Assembly: GCF_000143415.4 (NCBI RefSeq)
Contig: NW_003314277.1
Span: 585,644 to 649,643 of the forward strand
Length of the DNA: 64,000 nt
Source: Selaginella moellendorffii
Lineage: Eukaryota; Streptophyta; Lycopodiopsida; Selaginellales; Selaginellaceae
Direction: 5' to 3'
In this document: piece after piece, positions 33,401 to 44,789 of the stretch
How the letters are laid out: each line of letters opens with the position of its first letter
Numbering within the stretch: position 1 is the first letter of the stretch
The notes under the pieces: model-generated
What the model saw: only the letters and a program-made list of their open reading frames with translations
What the model was told of the DNA's origin: nothing
Database searches by the model: none
Made by a program: the position numbers and the translations under genes

Positions 33401-35438
33401 GGCACAAGGGTCACCTTTCTAGAAAAGTGCAACGGCCACTTTTCTACATTAACCCCAGACTCTATCCAACTCAATTGCAATAGCCCCAAAAGTCAGCATC
33501 CCTTTCGGGCCGCATCATACAAACTACATACTAAGGTCTAAGCTAACCGAAGTCAACTCCAACCCCTTCACTAGTTTGTATTGGCTTACGAAAACGGAAT
33601 GGTTTTCGGACAAAGTGATAACAGATCAGCCATTGGAAAAGTCTAAGAAAATTTGTGAAAAATTTTCCATCCTAGAGAAAGAATGACTCTCAGTCCAGGA
33701 ATACAAACTTTTAAGACTCAACCAACTTCCTCCTACTAACAACTTCACATAGGTTCACCTCAACACAAATTCTCATGACCCATAGTATGCTTAAGCCTCG
33801 AACATCTTTTTGCCCATTCTTTCGACATCCAACACCGATATCCGTAAAATGCAAATGGAACATCCAAGGTTTGATCACGAAGACCACATCTTCGGATATC
33901 CATATTGCACTAACACTCTTCTTCAACCACTTTCAAGATCCAATGTGAAGCTAAAACACTAACAAGAAAAATGACATGGAAAATCAAGCTCTAAGGAAAA
34001 TTCCTTATCACTCGAAGTAACAATGCCACTTCCACTAACACAAGTGCTAGTGATGTCAATGCCCCAACTACACATCTTCTCCATCCAACAATCTACTCTA
34101 AGTGTTAACGGACCAACCGATGAGTTATAGCAAATGAATACTACAACCCTTTCCAACACCTTATGGGCAAACTTAAGGAAACAAAGAACCAACTTAAGCT
34201 TTAGCATAATGGACCACCATCGAGAATCTAGTCAAAGTTACTACAATGCTACTTTATGTAAGTAGACTAGCTTCTCCATCAACCACTTTGGGGTTGATCA
34301 TCATTCAACCAAGCAACTTCGTAAACACATTGCTCATTATCACATGGATATGATATAAAAATCACAATGACTTGATCATCAATTGAGCAACACCACGAAC
34401 AATGCCAATGTCATTACTTCAAAGGTTTACATGAATATCAAGTGCCAACTCAACTTGACAGAATGCAACATAAATGCCACACTCTACCGATAGAGATTTA
34501 CAACACCCAACACCACTAACTTTTGTTCACAACACCGACAAGCTCATGCCACTCTCTTTCCGACCAAACTCAACACTAATCCAACACCAAGCTACTCAAG
34601 GAACAATAGCAAGGTTCCCCAGAAAAGAATTGAGCATTGCAACCTAAGTCTTCCGATAGCAAGTCTAAACAAAATGGTTTAGCGTTTCACCGCTATCCAT
34701 CCCATGACTCACCATTTGTAAGACCATCATTTCCAACATGCATCAAGATAGGGACTCTTGATTGCATAATGTGAATACGAGCAATGAGTGAACACCTCGT
34801 TGCAAATCATCTCTCCAAGAGAAGAAGATGATTTACGTGTTTGATCCTTCGTCCCCGATGACTCTCTTTTCGGTCTCATCTTTGACCAAACCTCAAGCTT
34901 GCTTTCGCACTGCCTTCAGTCCAATCCAAGAAAAGTTTATGAGAGAGCACGGCAATGATTACTTGAACCAATAGACTAATCCCTATAATCTTGATTGATC
35001 CACTTGTAATCATGCCTAGGAAGGATCCACTAGTGCCGTGCTTAAACAGCTACGGACCAGCCTATTTGCCACTCATAGCAAACCCAGGGAAGGTTTGCTT
35101 TTACCCACGGTACATGGAACAACTCATAGAACCACCGCTAGGCTTACATTAATCCTGCCAACTCAAAGCGTATCCTCGAGTTGCTAATGTGCCTCACTCA
35201 CGAGCCCAAGCTCAAACTCGTGCGAACGGAACAACTCAATCCCTCTTGTGAGCCCAAGCTCTAGCTCACATTATTAGGTACAAAAGGTAACCAAAACCAT
35301 ACCCAAGGAACGATTGCGAAGCCATTGCACCAAACGTGTACCCACTCAGATCATCGTTTTCATCTCTGCGTATGCAACGAGACTAGTTGCCCAATCTCAT
35401 TGAATAGTACTCGCTGAGACTCATTCTCTGATACCAAA

Positions 35439-36585
35439 TGTAGCGCACGTGGTTTTGACCCTTTATCCTATGGTGATTTACCATAGGATAACACCACGAA
35501 GCGGAACCTAAACCCTCTTTGTGCCACGTGACAGATGCCACGTGTCACATGCCACGTGTCCATGCCACGTGTCCACAGGAACCCGAGGTTCAGGGCCTTG
35601 GGCCACTGAACGAAGGAACGGTGCCAAACTCCCAAGCATGGAGCCCAGGAGTGACGGAACCGAACCACGGAGCAACTCCCGAGCATAAAGCCCAAGGAGC
35701 GAACGGACAGGAGCCCGGAGCGACTTGGAACAGTCCTGGAGCAACCAGCATCCCAATGCCAGGACCAGCACACAAAACGGAGCCAAACGGAGTCTGGCGC
35801 TATTTCGGCATACTGGTGGCCTAACGCAAGGATATGGGTACTCCACCAACTAGCATGGAATGGAACTTGGGCTTAGACCCAAGCCGGACGCAGAACAAGG
35901 ACAGGCACGCAAGCGGGAGCTAGACTATGCCTCAGGTTGGTCGGCCATGCCCGACCTACCCACTATCCCTACTATACATTTGGAACCCCCCACAGCCCCC
36001 CCCCCCTTGAGGAACACACGCTTTGGGCTTTCACCCCAAGCCTCCCTTAGTATCAGGAGTTAGTCTCTGGGACAAGCTCGAAACTTACTAAATATGGAAT
36101 GTCCCTAGATTGCGAATTTGGACATGGGACGAACACCATTGTGTTCAGGACAATCTCTACATTCCATAGATATGCCAAATGAGCAAATCTGGACACTTTC
36201 CATAAATAGCATTTGGGACCGAAATGAGACTAACACAAAGGGCATGATAGCGAGGGTGTTTGGCAGACACGGTAAGCTATCATCCGGCGACATTGAGGGA
36301 CCAATCTCAATACGCGAGGGTTCTTGTCACTAGCCAGTGCAAGACAAAACGAGACGGGAACTCCTTACCGGGCTAAGTATGCTTAGCTAATAACACGTAG
36401 GAATTCCGTCCTTATGCTCGTCCGGTCTAAGTACACTCGAAATGCCCAGTTAACTCCACTAGCACAAGAGGGACTGATAAAGGGTCCAGCAATACCGACC
36501 TCCTGCCATCGTGGCAGTAAGGTAAGAGTGTCCGTAAGGACTAGCCGACAGGTAACTTTCGATACCCGAAGTCACATTCGCGACA
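35439..36585 (-). repeat. Right LTR (5' LTR in element orientation) of the LARD
   Basis: It is almost identical to the left LTR. It has one extra 14-bp unit (ACATGCCACGTGTC), giving four clustered G-boxes at about 35522-35573, and a C11 tract at 35996-36006. Confidence 0.92.
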
Positions 36586-36590
36586 GGAGA

Positions 36591-36985
36591 CCAGAAAGTT
36601 TCCAGTAACCTCATGGAGTTCTTTTGGTTTAGAGATGCCTCATCTACGTCGCATGGCTCTCCAGATTTTAAGCCAAGTTGTTTGCGCTTCTCCATGCGAG
36701 AGGAATTGGAGTTCATGGAGCTTGATACAAACAAAGTGCAGGTCCTGCTTGCTTCCCAAAAATGCTGAGAAGTTGGTTTACATTCACACAAACTTGCGGG
36801 TTGCTTAGAAGCTGGAGAGTGAAGGTTTGAGGATGTTGGAGATTGATATAGACAAGCTGGAGTTGGAGCCTCATTAGAAGAGGATTTTGGATCTACAAGA
36901 AGCTTTTGAGGAACCAAATCAGGCTGCTGAGGAGTTTAGCATCGATGAAGGAATGGAAGATGATTCAGAATCAGAAGACGACTAA
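36591..36985 (+). pseudogene. hAT transposase, C-terminal dimerisation domain (3' portion)
   Basis: This continues the frame broken at 29330. It reads MALQILSQVVCASPCERNW (the signature of the hAT C-terminal dimerisation domain) and, after shifts, LLPKNAEKLVYIHTNLRV. A very acidic tail ends MEDDSESEDD, with a TAA at 36983-36985. It lies directly after the LARD target duplication, proving that the retroelement landed inside the transposase gene. Confidence 0.88.
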
Positions 36986-39649
36986 AACGGCTTCTTCTTT
37001 CATTTGTTTTACTATGTTATTCGGTTATGTTTTATAAAATTAATATTAGATTATAGTGTCTTTAGTAAATATTAGTGTTTTCTTAATCATTTTAGGCTTT
37101 AACATGTAAAAGTTGGATTGTCCTGAAAAAACGTTCTAAACGGCATTCAAACGTCGACACGTTGGAACGTTTGCATGTCTAGCTGCAACTATGGTTCGAA
37201 ATCAACACGTTCGCTGCAACAACTCTTGCCAATCATGCCATCGCCCAATCCGGACTCGAACAACTCGACAACATTATCGAAGAAATCATTCCTGAAAAAC
37301 CTGAGTATCCGAAACTCTTCATCGAACTCCATCTCGGCACCAGCAAGTGGAAGACCAATCTGCATACTGCACCAGCAAACTCGACCCCACATAACTCGAT
37401 TAAACACAACCCAACCCAACATGCACCACTGTCGACATTTGCACCAAAAAGAAAGAACAAGCTCACAACAACTTTATCAACAATTGACCTGCCACCAGTC
37501 TTCCTGAAGTTCTGCCAGAACTGCATGACCGACTGCAGACACGAATCTGACACCGACAACAAGTAGAAGAATGCATGCATCCAAAACCAAGAAGAACATC
37601 CAGCAAGTCGAAAGAAGACCGACAACAGCTTATCTGATGTTTAGATAGAGATTTGAAGAATTTAGAAACAAAGAGAAAGAAAGACAAGAGAAGTTGAATC
37701 AACTTATCCAACCCTCCAAGAGAGAGAATTACATCTGCCATGAATTGTTACCACAAGCTATCTCCGACGAACCAGTCTCAGACATCCGTGAAGAATACGA
37801 TGACTATACAACACCACTGAACACACCACTGGCAGCACCCTTGACAGCACCCACCAAAGTGCCTGAGCCTGAACCAACACCCTTGACGGCACCCACCGAA
37901 GTGCCTGAGCTTGACCAAACATTCGAGCAGTCGACACAGACTATGCCCGAGCAACAAAACATTTTTCAAGCAGCATACAACCACTTCAAAGGTACATTCA
38001 CCAACCCCATCTACAATGACGACGAACGACCAAGTTTCCCGCCCGGCTTCACAGACTTCACCAGACCAGCACCATTTTTGCCATATCGACCAATCTTCAC
38101 AACACCAATATATCCCACATTTGCTTCCAACATCTACCGAAGCCCACTATTAGCAAGACCTTTCAAACACGCTTTCGACTTCAACACGCCGACAAGACAA
38201 CAACTTGACTTCACCCACTACAGTCGAACTCCGATATACCCAGTCAACAGCAGTAAAGACGAACAACCCGAATCATCCAATAGTCAAGCACTCAACGAAT
38301 AAGTCAACAACTCACACCAAGCTGCCGAACAGCTACAATCATCCAACAACAACGAGATCGACAAACCAATTGTCGACAACAACAATCTTCCATAGCAACC
38401 ACAATCACCACACAACTATACGTTCGAAGAACACTTGGACAATTTAGAAGAACAACCACAACCAGCACAACATAACTCCGACAAGTACGTCGACAAAAAG
38501 TTCAAGCACCATCTTCTGGAAATCAACACTGGCAAGCAACCCGACACCAACGACAACGTCGACGACACACCTGAAAACAGTCCCAACACAAAAGAAAAAA
38601 CAGAGAAGAGTCCACTAAACAACAACAACAATTCACCACCTTCCTCCTACACCGACTTTGCCGTCGACCCCGACAACCCCTTGCTCCAAATCACCTTTGG
38701 ACTCCACAGTGAGAACCCAACAAAACAACCTCGACAATACCGACATTACAACCAACAACAAATGGCAGTCACTACCACCGTTGCCAACATACCGTTGGAA
38801 GACACATCTCCTATCCCCTATTTCATTGTCTCAAATCGGAAGATGTTGAGAAACATGTCGAACAGTTCCAAGAAGCAATCTACATCAACAGCCAGACAAC
38901 CGAACTCCCATACTACTTCCGATGTACCCTTTGAAAGAGAGCCAACGAATGGGCTCAAACGCTTCCTCAAAATACAAGTTTCGATGACCTCACACTCAAG
39001 CTCGTAGACCAATTCAAGTCTTCCCTCACTCAAAGCCAACGACTACACAAGATCCAGAAACTCAAGCAGAAGTCTGGTCAATCCATCGACGACTACACTC
39101 AAACCTTCACTCGACATGCCAGTAAATGTGGCAACAGTGCCACTGAAACTTTACTTTACCAATGGTACATGCAAGGCCTCTAACGATCCTCCGAGAAGCG
39201 GCAACACACATCAACATCACCACTTACCTCGAACTAGCAAGAGCCCTTCAACATGTTCAAGCTCGACGAATGACAGCACAAGTTGATGATACGGACAACT
39301 CAGATTCTGACAGTAGTTCAGACGACGACTCCGACGATGAACTCGGAGAGAGCACCAAGTCAAAACTTTGGAAACTTAGGAAAACAATCAACAAGCTCAA
39401 GGGAAAAGCCAAGGCCGACATCAAAGAATTTCGATCTAGAATTTGGTGTACTAAGTGCAAGAATGAAGGACATCCAGCAACTGACCGCAAGCTCCAAATC
39501 TCCAAATGCCAGATCTGTGCCAAAGAAGGTCATGATGCCAAGACTTGCAGATTTCAAAATTCTGCAGAAGTTCGACAAATCTCAAACTATCCCTGACAGT
39601 AGTTTCGACAACCATATCCAAATCAATACTTTGACAATTACCAGGCACC

Positions 39650-40802
39650 TGTAAGGAACCAACTCGCCGAGGTGTCGTAGGCTAAAGGAACCCCGAAAGC
39701 ATGACCAAAATGACAAAGAGTTCATTGGATGGGACCAAGTTGAGATCGAGTCCAAGACCGACTCTAGGACCGAGTTCGAGATAGAGTCCGGAATCGAGTC
39801 CGAGACCGACTCGGGGACCGAGTTTGAGTCCGAGTTCGAGACCGAGTTCGAGACGGAGTCCGAGATCCGAAATCGGGTCCGAGACCGAGTCCGAGGTCGA
39901 GTCCGAGGTCGGGTCCGAGATCGGGTCCGAGATCGAGTCCGAGATCGAGTCCGAACCCGAATCCGAAGTCGGATCCGAAATCAGGTCCGAGATCGAGCCA
40001 GAGACTAAGTCCAAATACTAATACGGGTCAAGGGGTGAAAGCCCAAAGCGTGCGTCTCCCAGGGGGGGGGGGGGGGGGCTGCAGGGGGTTCCAAAAGTAT
40101 AGTAGGGATAGTGAGGTCCAGGAACCAGTTTTGAAGGGACTCTCCAGTTAGGCTTCCAAACCGACTTGAGGTTGGGACTGGGACCGAAGGGCCTTGGGTG
40201 GGAGTGAGCATGGACTTGGCTGGTGCCGGAGGGGCCATCCAAGGAAGTGCTCAAGAGCAGCTCCCACTCCCGAAAGGGAAACCAATTGCGGTGCTCCCGG
40301 CTCATGTGGAGTGGTGCCCCACTTGAGTATCAGGCGGCTCATTGATCCTCGCCCTTCCTAGGGGCTTGGGCCTTCCTTCGGGATGGAAGTGGGGGGCGAG
40401 AGGTACCCATACCGGGCCGCTAGGCCACGGTGTTTCGCCCCGGCGTCCCGAAGCAAGTGTTGCACTCAAGACTTGGGATTTAGAGGGTCCCATGATCAAG
40501 TCTTGTGGTACTAAGGGATGTTAGGAACCTGGAAGCTTGGTGTGCTTGGCTGCTTGTGCTTGCGGGGAGTGTAGCCGAACCTTAAGTCCAGTCTAACCCG
40601 AGGAGGGGGATTGAGAGTGATTTGGGAATCCGTGGAAGGATGGCTAACACTCCATTGCTCGTGCAGTGAGTAGCTGAAACCAAGTAGGAGTTGGTACCAT
40701 AGGCGAAAACCTTGGCAAGGGAACTTAGCAAAAACCAAGGCAGTGTCGGATGGATAGACGAGGTAAGCTGGCAAATTGGAAAGGAAAAATTTGTGGCTTA
40801 CA
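39650..40802 (+). mobile_element. Solo LTR (1153 bp) inside Gypsy gag
   Basis: It starts TGTAAGGAACC and ends GTGGCTTACA, with target duplication GCACC on both sides (39645-39649 and 40803-40807). The interrupted gag frame rejoins cleanly when the insert is removed. It contains a GAGTCCGAGACC minisatellite (about 39735-40020) and a G17 tract. Its mid part (GGGGTGAAAGCCCAAAGCGT, GGTTCCAAAAGTATAGTAGG) is related to the LARD LTR read on the minus strand and to the copy at 57329. Confidence 0.9.
39735..40020 (+). repeat. Minisatellite of degenerate 6/12-bp GA-rich units
   Basis: Irregular repetition of GAGTCC, GAGACC, GAGATC and GAGTTC units. Translations give Glu/Ser or Asp/Ser runs in several frames, which explains the simple open frames here; they are not genes. 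The same array recurs at 57400-57625 and, inverted, at 56990-57328. Confidence 0.85.
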
Positions 40803-41659
40803 GCACCACCTCTGACAAACTGGAGACTGCCGAGAAACAACTTCCAACACCAGATTCGACAATGGAATGATCAACCTTGCTACAACAATTACAACAATTA
40901 CAACAATGACTACAACAACTACAACGATCGACAATACCTGCCGAACCGGAACTACCTGGCAAATTGAGACAACTACAACCAAGGATACCAACAATACCCA
41001 AGATACCAAAACCGAAGATACCAAGGCCAAGGTTATCAAGACCAGGGCTACCAAGGCAACTACAACAACCGACCATGGCAACCTCGACTTCAAAACCAAG
41101 GCAGTCCGCCGAGACTTGGTCCGCCACCTCCTCGACAACAAGATCAGAACCAGCACCGACCACCAACAACAAGGATGGTCGAGACCAATAAACTACCTTA
41201 TGCCAACAATGATGACTCAGATCCTCAAGTCATGGCAGTACAAACCTGAGCACAAATTTGAGCAGAAAAACAACAACAACCGGACAGAGATTCCGGAGAT
41301 AGTGAAGAGAAGGGCCCAGAGAGCCTGACAAAACTCCAGGAATGGAAAAAGAAGCAGAAGTTAGCTGCCAAGATACAACAGCAACTCACTCTACAACCAC
41401 CTGAGTTAGTGATTTTAGACTCCGACAATGAAGCTCAACCATCACCAGCTCGACAACAATGCCAAGACTCAATACCAGAAAACTGACAGAAAAATTGTCC
41501 GACATCGACACCGACACCACAACACAATCTGGCAAACTTCAAGGAAATCCAAGAAGTAGCAGAGACTATCCTCAACCAAAATATTCAGATCACCGTCGGC
41601 CAACTGCTGAAGATTGCACCCTACCTCACCAAACAACTCACCGATCTGACATCTGCACC

Positions 41660-42900
41660 GACTAACACTCTGACAGACTCGCCCAAACTCAACCTGACAT
41701 GGACAGCTGTCGACACATTTCAAACCGAGATTCAACCAGGCGATTGCGACAATGATGTTCTGACAATCGACCTACTCGACAAACACCTTGTTTGCGGAGC
41801 CATAATTGACAGCAGCTCCAGCATCAATATTATTGAAGAAAGTCTTGTTCAACAACTCAACATCGGCCCAATCCACCCAGCACCTTTTAATGTCTGAATG
41901 GCCGACCAAGGCATCAAACTTCTTCCAAAGAAGAAACACTTGTTCACTTGGAGTTACCGAGACCTTAAGGGAGTTTCACCAACACTTAACCTTCACACCA
42001 TCACCCTTCTTCCAGACTCAAACCGAGAAGACAAGCAGCCTACAGGATGAATCCGAATCTGATGGAACAAGTAAAGAAAGAACTCGACAAGCTTGTCCAA
42101 GTCGAGTACATCTACCCGATTCAGAATCCAATCTGGCTTTCCCCACTGGTGGTTGTGCCCAAGAAAAACGGCAAACTTCAAATCTATGTCAACTATAAAC
42201 AGCTCAATGATGCCACCGAAAAATATGTCTTCCCAATACCATTTACTGACGAAGTTCTTGATGCAGTTGCCGGATACGAGATGTACTTCTTCCTCGACGG
42301 TTTCTCCGGCTACAACCAAATTCATATTGCTAAAGAAGGTCAGCACAAGACAGCATTCGTCAGTCCATGGGGAGCTTATGCTTACCGACAAATGCCTTTC
42401 AGACTCTGCAATGCCCCATTCACCTTCCAAAGACTTGTCACCAACACTTTTCGAGACTACCTCACTGATTTCATGAGAGTCTTCATGGACGACTTTAGCG
42501 TTTTCAGCTCAGAAGATCGACATCTTGAATGCCTTGAGAAATGCCTCGACAAGTGCGAGGAGAACAACATAGCACTCAACCCCAACAAATGCGCTTTCTT
42601 CATCAAATTTGGAGTACTTCTCAGCCACGTTGTCTGCAAAGATGGCATTCTTATCGATAAGGACAAAGTTGACGTCATCTCCAAACTCGAACCGCTGAAG
42701 AATTAGAAAGAACTCCGACGCTTCCTCGGCAAAGTTGGATATCACTGACGCTTCATCCACAAGTACGCTCACATCGCCAAACCACTCACCGATGGACTAA
42801 AGCAAGATGCCCAATGGACATGGATGTCCAAGCAGCAACAAGCGATGGAGATTGACTATGTTCACACCAAGGACAGTGTCTAGTTCTATCAGGGGAGCAG
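41660..42900 (+). pseudogene. Gypsy protease and reverse transcriptase, truncated
   Basis: Protease: GAIIDSSSSINIIEES near 41800, with Ser where D-S/T-G needs Gly. Reverse transcriptase: open frame 42047-42706 with WLSPLVVVPKKNGKLQIYV, FLDGFSGYNQIHIA, AYRQMPFRLCNAPFTFQR and the catalytic VFMDDFSVF. After a TAG at 42704-42706 the connection region continues (LRRFLGKVGYH, HIAKPLTDGLKQDAQWTW). Similarity ends near 42860, just before the polypurine tract. RNase H and integrase are missing. Confidence 0.9.
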
Positions 42901-42902
42901 AG

Positions 42903-43185
42903 TGTATCAACCAAAAACCCAGGCTCAGGGAACTCCAACCTTGAACCCAGGCTTGCATCGGAGATCATGCACAGCATATAGTATATGCTGGCAGTTAGAA
43001 CTGCTAGCCTTTCAAAAGAGGGAATCCAAATTGTGAATCTCTATCTTCATTCATTATTTTTTTTATTAATACATAGCATTCTTTCACTCGTCCTTCTTCT
43101 TAGCCTTTAGAGATCGGGCCCTTTTCTCTTTTGTTTTCTTACTAACAATAGATTTCCAGTGAAGAGGAGTATCCACACCTCTTCA
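42903..43185 (+). repeat. 3' LTR of the Gypsy element
   Basis: Partner of 25978-26255; it is followed by the CTTTC target duplication. Confidence 0.9.
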
Positions 43186-43190
43186 CTTTC

Positions 43191-43849
43191 TCTTGGAAAA
43201 ATATTTGATCTAAGCAAGAATCCTAGTAAGAAGCGCTTTCTTTTGGTGATCCTCTCTGGCTCATAATTTTTTTCCCGCTTTCTCCAGGGCTTATGGATAG
43301 ATCAAGCTACTCCGGCTGTTTGCCACAGCTTTTCTTCGAGATCTTTGGCTGTGACTTGGGGAAGCACCGCAGAATACTGGGAATGGTCCTCAAAGCATGG
43401 TGCCAGATACTTAAGTGGCGCACCTCAAGATGGTTTGCTGGCTAGAGCTCTCTGGGAACAGGAAGTTGAGCCTAGCTCCAGGAACTAAGCTATCTGCCGC
43501 CAATTCTCTGCTGCTGCCAAACCTCTAGACTCCCGGAGTTTTCATCCCCCAGGTCGGACACATCGCTGCGAGCGCCGCAATTGTTCGGGAAGAAACTGTT
43601 GTCGTCGTCGTCGTCCAATCTGTCCCAAGAGGAGGAAGGATCGAGAGGAGCTGCCCAGGCGTCGTCGATTCCCAGGAATGGAGCTTCCAGCGGCCTGAGG
43701 TCCTCGAGATACTTGGTTCACCCTTTGCTGCTTCTCACTCTCCAGCCCTTCATTCCCGCTTGTTACCAGATCGTCACCCCAGAAGAATCCATCGCCAGCG
43801 CTGTGGTGCTTGTAGCGCCTCCGCCGGCTCTTGTGATGCCCCAGCCGGC
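43191..43849. other. Region right of the Gypsy element, no gene established
   Basis: No recognised coding similarity. The minus strand from 43850 leftwards continues from the hydrophobic segment described next, but with a stop. Confidence 0.5.
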
Positions 43850-44020
43850 ACCTCGATCAGGCCAGCCCCGCGATCCCCAGCATGAAGAGCATGAACGTCA
43901 CCAGCAGCGGCGAGAAGAGCACCAGGATGGGGACACATACCAGGCTGAGGCCGAGGAGTAGCAACACTGCCTCTTGGAGACTCAAGCTCGATTCCAATGC
44001 CTTTGGGTGGGATAAGAAAC
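43850..44020 (-). pseudogene. Hydrophobic hairpin segment, possibly oleosin-like
   Basis: The minus strand reads SLQEAVLLLLGLSLVC, then VPILVLFSPLLV and TFMLFMLGIAGLA, then TGA at about 43857. The P-x5-S-P pattern (PILVLFSP) is the first part of the oleosin proline knot, although the third proline is Thr here. The hydrophobic run is about 35 residues, half of an oleosin hairpin. There is no recognisable flanking oleosin sequence. It could be another membrane protein; treat the family as a guess. Confidence 0.3.
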
Positions 44021-44333
44021 TAGTGAGATTCAGCTTGGCAACTCTAGACAGAAGGGTGATGAACTCTTTGTGCTACCTGGTGGACTCCTTCTACACATAG
44101 CATGAATGACTCCATTCCACACATAGCATGGGTCATTGCTATGGGCATGAAGCCCCATCCGTGGCATAAGGATGGATATTCATGAAATATTCTATGCCTG
44201 TGTTTTTTTCACACTCACATTACATGTGGACCAATAGCAGCCAGACACGTATTGTGAATGAAAAATGCCACAGTTGTTTCCAGCCTTTTAGGAATTGCAT
44301 GCCATAGTATGTTATAAGTGAGAGTGGTTTTTG

Positions 44334-44349
44334 GTTTGCTTAAGCAAAC
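44334..44349. repeat. 16-bp palindrome, inverted partner of 25787-25804
   Basis: GTTTGCTTAAGCAAAC; the following AT-rich sequence is roughly the reverse complement of 25655-25786. Confidence 0.55.
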
Positions 44350-44789
44350 TGAATGGCAGTGAATATACTTAAAATATGCTTAAATATTTTAGAATATTTT
44401 ATTATCTAATGGTTGATATGCAATAAGATTAATCTTGTGTTTATAAATTACAAACATGTTTATAATTATAAACTTTATTTGATCAATTGGATTAATAAAT
44501 AACAATAAAACTTGCTATATACAAAGTGTTGCAATATATTTAATTGCTCACCCAAAATAAAACTTTAACTTTTTCTTAACCTAATTTCTCCCCCTGTACG
44601 TATGCTTGGCGTATTTTAATCCATCATATACATACGAAAATGGATTGGAGCTCTAAAGTTTTGCGGCATTTAAACAAGACATTTTGTGTCTTCGCTACTG
44701 GAACCATAAATATTGGTCAACGCTAACAGACACCACTAGTGTGTTGGAACTGAACACACAAAGCTGAAGCTGGAACATGTGTCCACGGT

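Larger units (their letters stand above)
29331..36585 (-). mobile_element. LARD-type non-coding LTR retroelement, young
   Basis: The LTRs are 29331-30462 (1132 bp) and 35439-36585 (1147 bp), TG...CA, with target duplication GGAGA (29326-29330 and 36586-36590). The minus strand shows primer site TGGTATCAGAG (35426-35436) next to the right LTR. A polypurine tract lies next to the left LTR (complement of 30463-30478). Transcription would therefore run right to left. The 4976-bp interior has no gag or pol similarity on either strand and only short frames. It must rely on proteins from another element. The LTRs differ by a 14-bp duplication, a C-tract and very few substitutions, so the insertion is recent. 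Confidence 0.93.
27488..37193 (+). mobile_element. hAT-superfamily DNA transposon, interrupted by a LARD
   Basis: The ends CATAGTTGC (27488) and GCAACTATG (ending 37193) are inverted repeats. The weaker match continues inward as CATG. The 8-bp target duplication GTTCGAAA flanks it (27480-27487 and 37194-37201). Without the LARD (29331-36585 plus one target copy) the transposon would be about 2.45 kb. It carries one hAT transposase gene in pieces. It inserted into the Gypsy gag region. Confidence 0.9.
37202..41330 (+). pseudogene. Gypsy gag, interrupted by hAT and solo LTR
   Basis: From 37690 the frame runs through a Thr/Pro-rich N-terminal region with a tandem pair of LTAPTEVPEL-type units. 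A retrotrans-gag core follows near 39010-39180 (LHKIQKLKQKSGQSIDDY, LLYQWYMQGL), in more than one frame. Next come zinc-knuckle-like CTKCKNEGH and CQICAKEGHDAKTC (about 39447-39550). After the solo LTR (39650-40802) the same protein resumes as PPLTNWRLPRNNF and an Asn/Gln/Tyr-rich tail (NNYNNYNND, GYQ repeats) to about 41240. Several stops (for example 38300 and 39181) make it inactive. It would form the nucleocapsid. Confidence 0.8.
25978..43185 (+). mobile_element. Ty3/Gypsy LTR retrotransposon, deleted, host of four nested elements
   Basis: The LTRs are at 25978-26255 and 42903-43185, and both begin TGTATCAACC and end CCTCTTCA. The 5-bp target duplication CTTTC is present on both sides (25973-25977 and 43186-43190). 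A possible primer-binding site (TGGCAACCACGG, 26258-26269) follows the left LTR. A polypurine tract (AGGGGAGCAGAG) precedes the right one. Internal coding is gag (zinc knuckles), protease and reverse transcriptase on the plus strand. RNase H and integrase are absent: coding similarity ends about 50 bp before the right LTR. Inserted later were a TRIM (26617-27133), a hAT element (27488-37193, itself containing a LARD) and a solo LTR (39650-40802). Confidence 0.92.

Noticed and set aside
30463-35438. Many short frames in the LARD interior
   Set aside because: None shows gag, protease, reverse transcriptase or other motifs; lengths are as expected by chance.
39682-40021. Ser/Asp- and Glu/Ser-repeat open frames on both strands
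   Set aside because: They are translations of the GAGTCC/GAGACC minisatellite inside a solo LTR.
43581-43961. A 126-codon plus-strand frame rich in Ser, Pro and Glu
   Set aside because: No domain is seen, and the opposite strand carries a more gene-like hydrophobic segment.
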